From CAZLGO01 sp964559295 (GTDB lineage: Archaea; Methanobacteriota; Methanobacteria; Methanobacteriales; Methanobacteriaceae): a DNA stretch of 7,079 bases. Under the pieces are notes generated by a model. The model was not told where the DNA came from and did not search any database. It worked only from the letters and a program-made list of their open reading frames with translations. The DNA is taken from positions 1 to 7,079 of the forward strand of contig CAZLGO010000080.1 of the NCBI GenBank assembly GCA_964559295.1. The letters run 5' to 3'. Positions 1 to 5,426 of the stretch are shown one piece after another. The stretch's first letter is position 1, and each line of letters starts with the position of its first letter. The position numbers were made by a program, and so were the translations under genes.

Positions 1-128
1 AGGGAGCCTCCATTTAGGAAGATCTTTAGGATCGATGAGATGTTTTATGATGGTGAAGGGGTCAGCGGTTTCTAAAAATTCTAAATATCATGATCAAATA
101 AATGAAGCTTGAAGGTAGATTTCTGCAT
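1..128 (-). pseudogene. Frameshifted 5' end of an unidentified gene, cut by window edge
   Basis: On the minus strand an ATG at 128 opens a frame reading MQKSTFKLHLFDHDI and then hits TAG at 81-83. The neighbouring frame, open from 90 down to 1, continues with protein-like sequence: LEFLETADPFT, then IKHLIDPKDLPKWRLP at the edge. Adding one T to the T-run near 82-85 would turn the TAG into Leu and fuse the two pieces into one smooth N-terminus of about 43 residues. This is seen in the sequence. That it is one broken gene is inference. The style resembles the N-terminus of an insertion-sequence transposase, but I do not recognise a family. No Shine-Dalgarno sequence is seen before the ATG. A sequencing error, a recent inactivating deletion or a programmed frameshift would look the same. 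The plus strand is also open here, in the same codon register, and ends in TAA at 73-75, which lowers confidence. Confidence 0.42.
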
Positions 129-270
129 ACGGATCTAAACAGAAAATAATGATCTCAAACAAATTTTGAAACTTTTTTATTTCAATGAGAAATCCATTAA
201 TTTACTTGGTTTTCATTTTAAAGAATTAATAACATGTCTTTTTAGGTAATAAAACCTTAATTTTTCGAAT
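129..270. other. AT-rich intergenic stretch, no gene seen
   Basis: This stretch lies between the broken frame at the left edge and the 3' end of phoU. It is very AT-rich, with a T6 run at 173-178 (plus) and a small hairpin ATTTC-AATGA-GAAAT at 179-193. No coding frame of protein-like composition and no recognisable RNA gene is visible. Transcription of phoU, which comes in from the right on the minus strand, must end here, but no strong U-tract stands out on that strand. Confidence 0.5.
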
Positions 271-1167
271 TCATCTTTTTCTAAAACCTTCTGGAGTTGT
301 GGTTCTTGGAATATTCCTGTAAAACTCCATAGCGATGTCACCTATCTCGACTGAAATGTCCCCGATCCTTTCGAAAGCCTTTATTACCCTTGCTAATGAT
401 AAATAGTAGGTAGAACGGTCTTTATCTTCGAATATTGTCTCTGTCATCTGAGCTGCAATTTTATTTAAAACCTGTCTTTGTAGAACATGTATTTCCTTTT
501 CATAATCACCTAAAGCTTTCTTAAGATCCAATTTTTCATTTAAAAATGCATCTGTAGAATAACTTACCATTTTTTTTGAAGTTTTAAACATCGCTCTCAG
601 ATTATATAAGATTTCAGGATCAACTTCATAGGATTCCTTTATGGCAAAATTTGCAATCTGACACGAGTAATCCCCAATACGCTCAAGATCATATGCTACT
701 TCGTTGAATGCCATGGTTTTACTAAATTCTGAGTAGGGATTTATGGATATGACCGTATCAACTGATGATCTGATCTTTTCATGCATGTTGTTAGTTATAT
801 AATCCATTTTAAGAGCTTTATTTGCCAATTTAGCATCATATTTTATCAGTGCTTCAAAAGACAAATCAAGCTGTTTGCAAACATGTTCTGCCATGTTCTT
901 TAAGAGATCCTTAATCAAATACGTCCCTGCATATTCTCGCGATGTTTTCTCTTCCTCAAACATCTCTGAAAACTCATCAAACTTTTTTAGATCTAAGATG
1001 TATGCTCTCCTTACCACCCCTCTTCTAACGAGAGGTCTAAGTAGTTTTGTAACGTATCTTCTTGTTATCCCAAGTTTTTCTGCAATTTCATCTTGGGTGG
1101 ATGGATTTTCATAAAGTATGACATCCAAAACCGACTTTAATGTGTTATTTCTTGTTTTCTTTTTCAT
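271..1167 (-). CDS. phoU: Winged-helix/PhoU-domain phosphate regulator
   Basis: This 298-residue protein has an N-terminal winged helix-turn-helix (about residues 8-62, with the recognition helix around EIAEKLGITRRYVTKLL) followed by two PhoU three-helix bundles (about 85-180 and 190-285). Both bundles carry the PhoU metal-binding signature: EVAYDLERIGDYSCQIA at 156-172 and VIKAFERIGDISVEIGDIA at 261-279. PhoU proteins sense or relay phosphate status, usually with a Pst transporter. The HTH-PhoU fusion is an archaeal arrangement suggesting direct DNA binding (family knowledge). The start is the ATG at 1167, with a short AGGGT-type ribosome binding site at 1171-1175. It lies 14 bp behind the membrane-protein gene and is probably co-transcribed with it. 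No pst transporter or phosphatase gene is in view, so the regulated target is unknown. The protein looks intact and of normal length for the fused architecture. Confidence 0.9.
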   Translation of the reverse strand: MKKKTRNNTLKSVLDVILYENPSTQDEIAEKLGITRRYVTKLLRPLVRRGVVRRAYILDLKKFDEFSEMFEEEKTSREYAGTYLIKDLLKNMAEHVCKQLDLSFEALIKYDAKLANKALKMDYITNNMHEKIRSSVDTVISINPYSEFSKTMAFNEVAYDLERIGDYSCQIANFAIKESYEVDPEILYNLRAMFKTSKKMVSYSTDAFLNEKLDLKKALGDYEKEIHVLQRQVLNKIAAQMTETIFEDKDRSTYYLSLARVIKAFERIGDISVEIGDIAMEFYRNIPRTTTPEGFRKR

Positions 1168-1181
1168 ATTACCCTAGCATT

Positions 1182-1784
1182 TTATTTATCAGTCTTTTTT
1201 AGATCCTTTTCATATATAATCATAACAGATTCACGAATTATTGAGGTGATAACAAATAACAACGCTAAAACAACTATAAGAGAAATTACTACGCTGTATT
1301 TAGAATATATGATGGGGTATAGATTGGCAATGGGAGTCATTATATCCACAAAACCATACAGAAGCTTGATTATACCAACAGCTAATATTATGTAACCATA
1401 GGACCTTTTTATATGTTCTGGCTGCATGATTGGATAAAGTCCCATGCACAAAAGCCCTATACCAATGGATCTAAAGAGATTCCAACCTGTTGCACCTTCT
1501 AACCAATAGAAAATCTCTTGGGGTTTCCAATGTATGAAAGAGAATGCGTATATCATTTCGATTACCACAATGATTATCAGAGGAAATATATAAACAATTC
1601 TGGTTTCGATTTTTTGCATTTTTATTCTATCAAGTGGTTCCTTTACAAAATGTGAGATTATCTGATAGAGTATTGAACCTAAAACTGCACCAAGAACTGT
1701 TCCTCCAATTCCAAGTTTTGATGTGGTAAATGCTACCATTCCAGAGATGATGCCTGCCATTATTATGTCCAATGTTTTTGACAT
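1182..1784 (-). CDS. Conserved polytopic membrane protein, function unknown
   Basis: I do not recognise a named family. From the chosen start the protein has 200 residues and about five or six hydrophobic segments (roughly 7-23, 27-44, 63-84, 102-120, 128-150 and 160-188). A glycine-rich stretch, SKLGIGGTVLGAVLGS at 22-37, is followed by a polar loop HFVKEPLDR. The C-terminus (DLKKTDK) is charged and probably cytoplasmic. The start is the ATG at 1784 because a GTGAT ribosome binding site lies 4 nt upstream (1789-1793). An in-frame ATG at 1868 would add 28 Ser/Ile-rich residues and has no Shine-Dalgarno sequence. That longer start cannot be fully excluded, since a TATA-like element at about 1897-1905 would suit a nearly leaderless transcript from it. 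The gene is followed after 14 bp by phoU, so it may act in phosphate sensing or transport, which is inferred from position only. Confidence 0.75.
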   Translation of the reverse strand: MSKTLDIIMAGIISGMVAFTTSKLGIGGTVLGAVLGSILYQIISHFVKEPLDRIKMQKIETRIVYIFPLIIIVVIEMIYAFSFIHWKPQEIFYWLEGATGWNLFRSIGIGLLCMGLYPIMQPEHIKRSYGYIILAVGIIKLLYGFVDIMTPIANLYPIIYSKYSVVISLIVVLALLFVITSIIRESVMIIYEKDLKKTDK

Positions 1785-1788
1785 CTTT

Positions 1789-1793
1789 ATCAC
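1789..1793 (-). promoter_or_regulatory. Ribosome binding site fixing the membrane-protein start
   Basis: On the minus strand GTGAT precedes ATG 1784 with a 4-nt spacer. It matches the GGTGAT part of the archaeal anti-Shine-Dalgarno complement. The alternative ATG at 1868 has no comparable site, so this element decides the start. Confidence 0.6.
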
Positions 1794-1829
1794 GTTCAAA
1801 AAAACTCTTGATCGACAAATCCTCGTTAT

Positions 1830-1842
1830 AGGGATACTTATA
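1830..1842 (-). promoter_or_regulatory. Candidate TATA box for membrane protein-phoU operon
   Basis: The minus strand reads GATATCTATAAG here. An archaeal start about 25 bp downstream would fall near 1808 and give a leader of about 24 nt carrying the GTGAT ribosome binding site. Competing TATA-like elements lie at about 1897-1905 (TTTTATAAT) and 2016-2027 (AATTATAAAT), so the promoter is only a candidate. Confidence 0.3.
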
Positions 1843-2065
1843 GATATCGAAGATGTGCTTGAGGACATACTTTTCGAAAAATTGTAGTTTTTGGAGGATT
1901 ATAAAAAAATTTTTTAAATCATCTTTTTGTTTCGTTTCCCTACAAGAGATGTCTCTTCTTAAATCTTTTATTAAAATCTCTCCAGTTAAATTTGATCCTC
2001 GCAGGAGGTGTATCTTTATTTATAATTTGGCTTATTAAGGTTTATAATTAATTCAAGTTAAATAA

Positions 2066-2422
2066 GAATTTACTTTCACAAAATCAACCCAAAACATAAA
2101 TCCGGAAATAAGGTTCTTAAATTTTCGGTTACCCAAGGATCTTGGGATTATTCCCGAAGTATGTGTTATTTACTTGCTTTTAATACACAAAGGGAATTAT
2201 TTAGCTTTTCTTTAATCCAAAATTGGATGGATCTTCTACAGAACCTGTGAATTGGAGCATAGATATTAAGCTGCGAGACACATGGTTGCAAAACCAGGAT
2301 ACATGTCCTGAACAAAGCCTTATTTTGTTTTGGGAGGTTCCCCTGAGATAAATGGATGTTCGCAGGTAAATCCATGGAAAACTATTTTAAAATTTCTTGA
2401 AGATAATTTTGCCAATAAATAA
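2066..2422 (+). pseudogene. Possible decayed plus-strand gene between two minus-strand genes
   Basis: No intact gene lies in this gap, but plus-strand frames show protein-like pieces separated by stops. One frame reads RLPKDLGIIPEVCVIYLLL (about 2126-2182), has stops at 2213, 2258 and 2306, and resumes at 2312 with TKPYFVLGGSPEING, CSQVNPWKTILKFLEDNFANK and a TAA at 2420-2422. The shifted frame bridges the broken middle (about 2214-2346) with NPKLDGSSTEPVNWSIDIK and LRDTWLQNQDTCPEQ. Joined by two frameshifts, these would give one protein of about 115 residues whose stop sits 15 bp from the convergent dphB stop. This is my reconstruction. I cannot name the family, and random AT-rich sequence could mimic parts of it. 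The minus strand is also open at 2166-2375, but that reading looks like a shadow. Confidence 0.3.
2123..2159. other. Two-tier inverted repeat (hairpin)
   Basis: An inner perfect stem CCCAAG (2132-2137) / CTTGGG (2141-2146) closes a GAT loop. An outer stem TTCGG (2124-2128) / CCGAA (2154-2158) encloses it. A competing small hairpin GGGA/TCCC (2144-2155) could replace the inner stem. No T-run follows, so it is not an intrinsic terminator. It may be RNA structure or an operator-like dyad, or may lie by chance within decayed coding DNA. Confidence 0.35.
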
Positions 2423-2437
2423 ATCAGATAAAAATTT
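2423..2437 (-). terminator. U-tract terminator after dphB
   Basis: Immediately after the dphB stop (2438-2440) the minus strand runs AAATTTTTATC, giving a U5 tract at 2430-2434, followed by further T-rich sequence. Archaeal transcription commonly ends at such U-tracts without a hairpin. Confidence 0.4.
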
Positions 2438-3229
2438 TCATTTACTGTCTTCGAGTATCTCCTCAGGCGCCCCACCAATCACTACAAGGGCTTCAGCTTC
2501 CATAAAATGAAGATCTGCTGGTATTATCAGCGAATGGAGAGGATCACCAAAATCCTCACCTAAAAGATTCTCTATTCTGTCTGCACGTACAAGTGGCTTA
2601 TGGGAACCAACACGAGCAATCACAACAGCTAATGTATCATTTAGTATAACATTCTCTTTTCTTTCATTTTCAACCTGCAGAAGGTATTCTAAACCTTCAT
2701 TTGCACTCATATATCTATCTTCATCAGCCCTTATATCTAAAAGAACAAGAGTATGGGCATTAAATCCCATATTGCCTTTTATAACCAAATATGGAGAGTG
2801 CGGGAAGTATTTTTCTTCTGGAAAGGGTATAGTGGTCACCTTTCCAAACTTGTAAGCTTGAAGACCAGCTATACCTGGAGCTGCAGATAGTATGGATGAT
2901 GCATGAACAACCTGTGTATCTATTCCCATTTTTTTCGCTTCTATCATTATATTAGAATGTGTAGTTGCAATCAGAGGGTCTCCTGCAGTTAAAAACGCCA
3001 CATCTCTATTTAGAGCATCCTCTATTGGGATATTTCCTTCCTCGACCTCAGCTCTACTTAAAATTTTTATATCAGCTCTGATCATATCTTCTAATGATGA
3101 GAGAGTAGTTCCAAAAAGTTTTGCTGTGTAAAATTCAGCATAAATGACATCCACATTATTGAGAATTTCAATTCCTTTTACTGATATGTCTTTCTCATCG
3201 TAAAGTCCTAAACCAATAAAATAGAGCAT
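2438..3229 (-). CDS. dphB: Diphthine synthase (SAM-dependent)
   Basis: DphB (Dph5) repeatedly methylates the modified histidine of translation elongation factor 2, using S-adenosylmethionine, as the second step of diphthamide synthesis in the cytoplasm. The 263-residue protein has the tetrapyrrole-methylase-like fold. GLGLYDEKDIS (6-16) is the N-terminal glycine loop, TAGDPLIATTH (81-91) is the SAM/substrate signature, HASSILSAAPGIAGLQAYKFG (109-129) is typical of the family, and ARVGS (205-209) and PLHSLIIPADLHFMEAEAL (230-248) are the C-terminal signatures. The length is typical. The start ATG 3229 has a clear GTGAT ribosome binding site (3233-3237). It is divergent from trm5 across a hairpin-rich gap. 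The two preceding enzymes of the pathway (Dph2, Dph6) are not in view. The gene looks intact. Confidence 0.95.
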   Translation of the reverse strand: MLYFIGLGLYDEKDISVKGIEILNNVDVIYAEFYTAKLFGTTLSSLEDMIRADIKILSRAEVEEGNIPIEDALNRDVAFLTAGDPLIATTHSNIMIEAKKMGIDTQVVHASSILSAAPGIAGLQAYKFGKVTTIPFPEEKYFPHSPYLVIKGNMGFNAHTLVLLDIRADEDRYMSANEGLEYLLQVENERKENVILNDTLAVVIARVGSHKPLVRADRIENLLGEDFGDPLHSLIIPADLHFMEAEALVVIGGAPEEILEDSK

Positions 3230-3243
3230 AAAATCACATCCAA

Positions 3244-3264
3244 CAATCCTTTAGAAAAGGATTG
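3244..3264. repeat. Perfect 9-bp inverted repeat upstream of dphB
   Basis: CAATCCTTT (3244-3252) and AAAGGATTG (3256-3264) are perfect complements around a 3-nt loop, directly next to the dphB ribosome binding site. In the dphB transcript this would fold in the 5' leader and could affect translation. The right arm is also the first half of the direct repeat that follows. Confidence 0.6.
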
Positions 3265-3299
3265 ACCCAAAAGTTCTTTCAAAAAAGGATTGATCCAAA
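3255..3299. repeat. Direct repeat, two 17-bp copies spaced 28 bp
   Basis: AAAAGGATTGACCCAAA (3255-3271) recurs as AAAAGGATTGATCCAAA (3283-3299) with a single C/T difference. The 28-bp start-to-start spacing is near two and a half to three helical turns. Paired sites between divergent promoters would suit a regulator-binding function, though no factor is known from the sequence. Confidence 0.6.
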
Positions 3300-3317
3300 G
3301 AAACTTCTGCAAAGTTT

Positions 3318-3349
3318 ATCAACAGGCGACCAAAGGTCGCCTTTTTGAT
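3318..3349 (+). terminator. Intrinsic-terminator-like hairpin upstream of trm5
   Basis: The stem AGGCGACC (3324-3331) / GGTCGCCT (3335-3342) is a perfect 8-bp pairing, strikingly GC-rich for this window, with an AAA loop and a T5 run (3342-3346) on the plus strand. Flanking ATCAA (3318-3322) and TTGAT (3345-3349) extend the pairing after a small internal loop. It stands 35 bp before the trm5 start and so could be an attenuator in a trm5 leader, a terminator for an unseen upstream plus-strand transcript, or a dyad operator. It is unusual for an archaeon, where a U-tract alone normally suffices. Confidence 0.5.
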
Positions 3350-3377
3350 CAACCTTTATTAAAGGTTGAAGGGGAGG
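3350..3377 (+). promoter_or_regulatory. Leader hairpin and ribosome binding site of trm5
   Basis: CAACCTTT (3350-3357) pairs with AAAGGTTG (3361-3368) around an ATT loop, ending 4 nt before the GGAGG Shine-Dalgarno sequence at 3373-3377, which lies 6 nt from ATG 3384. This strong site selects ATG 3384 over the in-frame TTG at 3366, which is buried in the hairpin stem. The spacer AATCCT (3378-3383) is complementary to AGGATT in both upstream direct-repeat copies, so alternative pairings over the start region are possible. Confidence 0.5.
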
Positions 3378-3383
3378 AATCCT

Positions 3384-4406
3384 ATGATAGGTTTAAAAGT
3401 TCCAAAGAACATGGCGGACAATATTCGTAGAATTTTATTAAAACACTCCCTTATAAATCTTGACATGAAAATTAAACGTTTAGATGATTTTGTTGTCATT
3501 CCAGTTGACAAAAAACTGGATGTAGGAATATTAGAGAAAATTGGAATATCAAATGTTGAAATTATAGAAACAGATTTTGAAATACAAAAGAAAGCCCCTC
3601 GAAGCTTAAAAGATTGCCTGATTGGTAAAATCGATGATCAAAAAATCGATGAGATCAAGAGGTCCTTTGATATAATTGGAGATATTGTAATCTTAGAGAT
3701 CCCAGATGATCTGGAAGATGAAAAACATATAATAGGTGAAGCTGCACTTAAATTCACCAAAAAAAAAGCTGTTTTTAAAAAAAGTAGCAAAATAAAGGGG
3801 ATTTTAAGAACAAGGGAACTTGAACATATTGCTGGCAAAGAAATATCTGAAACAATCCACAAGGAATACGGATGCAGATTCCTGTTGGATGTTAAAAAAG
3901 TTTATTTTAGCCCACGATTGGCCACAGAGAGGGAGCGAATATCCAATCAGGTAAAAAACGGTGAGACAATAATCGATATGTTTGCCGGAATTGGTCCTTT
4001 TTCAATAGCAATCGCAAAAAGGCATGATGTGATGATCTATGCTGTTGATATAAACTTTGAGGCTTACAAATATCTTAAGAGAAACATAGAACTTAACAAA
4101 GTTCAGGAAAGGATAATTCCAATATTGGGAGATGTATCAGAGATTTTAGCTGATAAAAAGATAAAAGCAGATAGAATAATAATGAACCTACCAGGAAGTG
4201 CATGGAAATTTCTGAAAATTGCGATTGAATCTATAAAAAGTGGAGGGATTATTCATTACTATGAATTTGCAGCTGATTTTGAAAATGCCATAGAAAGGCT
4301 CAGGAATGCTGCATATCCACGAAAAGTGGAGATTTTAAATAAAAGAAAAGTCAGATCAAAAAGCCCTGGCATATGGCATGTTGGGATTGATGCTAAGATT
4401 TTTTAG
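3384..4406 (+). CDS. trm5: tRNA (guanine-37-N1) methyltransferase, Trm5 type
   Basis: Trm5 uses S-adenosylmethionine to methylate N1 of G37 beside the anticodon. This prevents frameshifting and, on tRNA-Phe, provides the precursor of wyosine bases. From ATG 3384 the protein has 340 residues, close to the known archaeal enzymes. It shows a small N-terminal tRNA-recognition domain (about 1-68), a linker/D2 region with RTRELEHIAGKE (142-153), the family signature YFSPRLATERERI (174-186), and a class I Rossmann methyltransferase domain. In that domain motif I is DMFAGIGPFSI (198-208), the motif II acid is in AVDINFEAYKYLKRN (220-234), and the catalytic NLP motif is at 268-270. The start is chosen for its GGAGG site; a TTG at 3366 would add six residues. 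It is divergent from dphB and convergent with mtnA. The N-terminal domain favours the Trm5b class. A wyosine-specific paralogue (Taw2-like) is less likely, given the NLP motif and full domain set. Confidence 0.92.
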   Translation: MIGLKVPKNMADNIRRILLKHSLINLDMKIKRLDDFVVIPVDKKLDVGILEKIGISNVEIIETDFEIQKKAPRSLKDCLIGKIDDQKIDEIKRSFDIIGDIVILEIPDDLEDEKHIIGEAALKFTKKKAVFKKSSKIKGILRTRELEHIAGKEISETIHKEYGCRFLLDVKKVYFSPRLATERERISNQVKNGETIIDMFAGIGPFSIAIAKRHDVMIYAVDINFEAYKYLKRNIELNKVQERIIPILGDVSEILADKKIKADRIIMNLPGSAWKFLKIAIESIKSGGIIHYYEFAADFENAIERLRNAAYPRKVEILNKRKVRSKSPGIWHVGIDAKIF

Positions 4407-4412
4407 TTTATG

Positions 4413-4449
4413 TTTAATCGATATGCAATACTTTTTTAACGCGATTAAA
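4413..4449. terminator. Convergent terminator region between trm5 and mtnA
   Basis: TTTAATCG (4413-4420) and CGATTAAA (4442-4449) form a perfect 8-bp inverted repeat across a 21-nt loop, with partial pairing beyond. Inside it the plus strand has T6 at 4432-4437, suited to ending trm5. The minus strand has a T5 tract at 4476-4480 just after the mtnA stop, suited to ending the mtnA operon. The 78-bp gap between the two stops is entirely AT-rich and holds no gene. Confidence 0.5.
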
Positions 4450-4484
4450 ACATTAAAAATTTAAATTTTAGAATTAAAAATAAA

Positions 4485-5414
4485 TTAGAAAGTTTTTAAA
4501 ATTCCTTCTTCTGTTATTATGCCCGTGATCAAATCGCTCGGCACAATATCAAAGGCTGGATTTTCAATTTTTGTTTCCTCAGGTGCAACTCTGCAACCGT
4601 CAAAATAAAGAACTTCACCAGGGTCTCTTTCTTCTATTTCAACATCATATATTGAATTTTTATAATCAAACGTACTTTTTGGAGCTGCGACATAAAAAGG
4701 GATGTTGAATCTTCGAGCAGCAAGTGCTACCATCAAGGAACCTATTTTATTGGCAACTCCTCCTTTTGCAACCCTGTCTGCACCTATTATAACTTTATCA
4801 ACTTCTCCTTTTTGCATCAAGTATCCTGCTGCGCTATCAACGATTAGCCTTACTGGAATACCTTCTTGCTGCATTTCCCAGACGCTTAACCTTGCCCCCT
4901 GACAGAGAGGTCTTGTTTCATTGCATATAACATTTATTTTCTTACCTTCTTCAAAAGCAGCCCTTACAACACCTAAAGCAGTTCCATATTCCACACAGGC
5001 CAGGGCACCTGCGTTACAATGGGTTAATATTGTATCTCCATCCTTTACGACAGCGGATCCATTTTTTCCTATCGCTCTGTTTGTTTTGATATCCTCATAG
5101 TACATTTTAAGTACTTCTTCTAAGATAGAATCCGCATTCAATACTCTATCAATCGCCCAAGAGAGATTCACTGCCGTTGGTCTTGTTTTCTTGATCTGGT
5201 ATGCAACCTCTTTAATGTTTTCACCATGCAACTCAGCAAGCGCCATTCCAAAAGCTGCAGCAACACCTATTGCAGGAGCACCGCGAACTTTCATGGTATT
5301 TATCGCATGAATCACATCTTTGTAGGTTTTACATTTAAAATAACTAAGTTTATCGGGCAATTTGGTTTGATCTATGAGAAGAAGTTGGTTGTCTTTCCAT
5401 AGCATGGTTTTCAT
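4485..5414 (-). CDS. mtnA: S-methyl-5-thioribose-1-phosphate isomerase (MtnA family)
   Basis: MtnA converts 5-methylthioribose-1-phosphate to the ribulose form in methionine salvage. In methanogens the same enzyme is reported also to accept 5-deoxyribose-1-phosphate derived from 5'-deoxyadenosine. The 309-residue protein shows the usual N-terminus with LIDQTKLP (13-20), the phosphate-loop motif RGAPAIG (44-50), the catalytic cysteine in THCNAGALA (Cys133), ETRPLCQGARL (166-176), the catalytic aspartate in IGADRV (Asp213), and AAPKSTFD (243-250). The catalytic Cys and Asp separate it from the eIF-2B regulatory subunits and the ribose-1,5-bisphosphate isomerases of the same superfamily, though overlap in substrate use is possible. 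The start ATG 5414 fits the family N-terminus. The ribosome binding site is weak (GGGTAAT), suggesting translational coupling to nifB 12 bp upstream. It is the last gene of the Mmp15-Mmp17-NifB operon. Salvage partners such as a nucleoside phosphorylase are not in view. Confidence 0.9.
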   Translation of the reverse strand: MKTMLWKDNQLLLIDQTKLPDKLSYFKCKTYKDVIHAINTMKVRGAPAIGVAAAFGMALAELHGENIKEVAYQIKKTRPTAVNLSWAIDRVLNADSILEEVLKMYYEDIKTNRAIGKNGSAVVKDGDTILTHCNAGALACVEYGTALGVVRAAFEEGKKINVICNETRPLCQGARLSVWEMQQEGIPVRLIVDSAAGYLMQKGEVDKVIIGADRVAKGGVANKIGSLMVALAARRFNIPFYVAAPKSTFDYKNSIYDVEIEERDPGEVLYFDGCRVAPEETKIENPAFDIVPSDLITGIITEEGILKTF

Positions 5415-5426
5415 ATGTATTACCCG

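Larger units (their letters stand above)
1785..2022 (-). pseudogene. Start-less open frame upstream of membrane protein, possible gene remnant
   Basis: From a stop near 2024 the minus strand stays open for about 80 codons up to the membrane-protein start, and then continues as an out-of-frame shadow inside that gene to 1630. The upstream part reads like a real hydrophilic protein, for example LTGEILIKDLRRDI, KQKDDLKNFFIILQKLQ, then FEKYVLKHIFDIYKYPYNED and SIKSFFERDKDVKN. It has no in-frame ATG or GTG, and the only usual start is a TTG at 1818. A TATA-like element (AATTATAAAT, about 2016-2027) lies just upstream. Chance openness in AT-rich DNA is unlikely but possible. It could be the truncated 3' half of a lost gene or simply a long leader of the downstream operon. 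I do not recognise the sequence. Confidence 0.28.

Noticed and set aside
1..75. Plus-strand frame ending REPPFRKIFRIDEMFYDGEGVSGF-stop as the 3' end of a gene
   Set aside because: It is open and possible, but the same codons on the minus strand give a more protein-like sequence that joins to an upstream ATG-started piece, so the minus-strand reading is preferred. The case is not settled.
1785..1868. Longer start (ATG 1868) for the membrane protein
   Set aside because: The 28 extra residues are a low-complexity Ser/Ile-rich run without a ribosome binding site, while ATG 1784 has GTGAT at proper spacing.
2003..2010. Perfect AGGAGGTG Shine-Dalgarno-like sequence on the plus strand
   Set aside because: No ATG or GTG follows within a usable distance and no open frame starts there, so it is taken as coincidence.
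1853..2038. Plus-strand 61-codon frame
   Set aside because: The composition is rich in Phe, Ser and Cys, there is no ribosome binding site before its ATG, and it lies antisense to a more protein-like minus-strand frame.
2166..2375. Minus-strand 69-codon frame in the gap
   Set aside because: The sequence shows no protein-like pattern, there is no Shine-Dalgarno sequence or promoter, and it overlaps the plus-strand fragments. It is probably chance.
3244..3299. Beginning of a CRISPR array
   Set aside because: There are only two copies of a 17-bp unit with an 11-bp spacer between them, no further repeats, and no cas genes nearby.
3318..3368. SAM riboswitch or T-box leader before trm5
   Set aside because: The region has consecutive simple hairpins but none of the conserved core sequences of known riboswitch classes, and it is too short for most of them.
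3366..3383. TTG start for trm5
   Set aside because: The TTG lies in a hairpin stem with no ribosome binding site, while ATG 3384 has GGAGG 6 nt upstream and gives the usual family N-terminus.
4702..4902. Plus-strand frame inside mtnA, and similar antisense frames inside phoU, trm5 and nifB
   Set aside because: They lie wholly within strongly supported genes on the opposite strand and have no motifs or ribosome binding sites.
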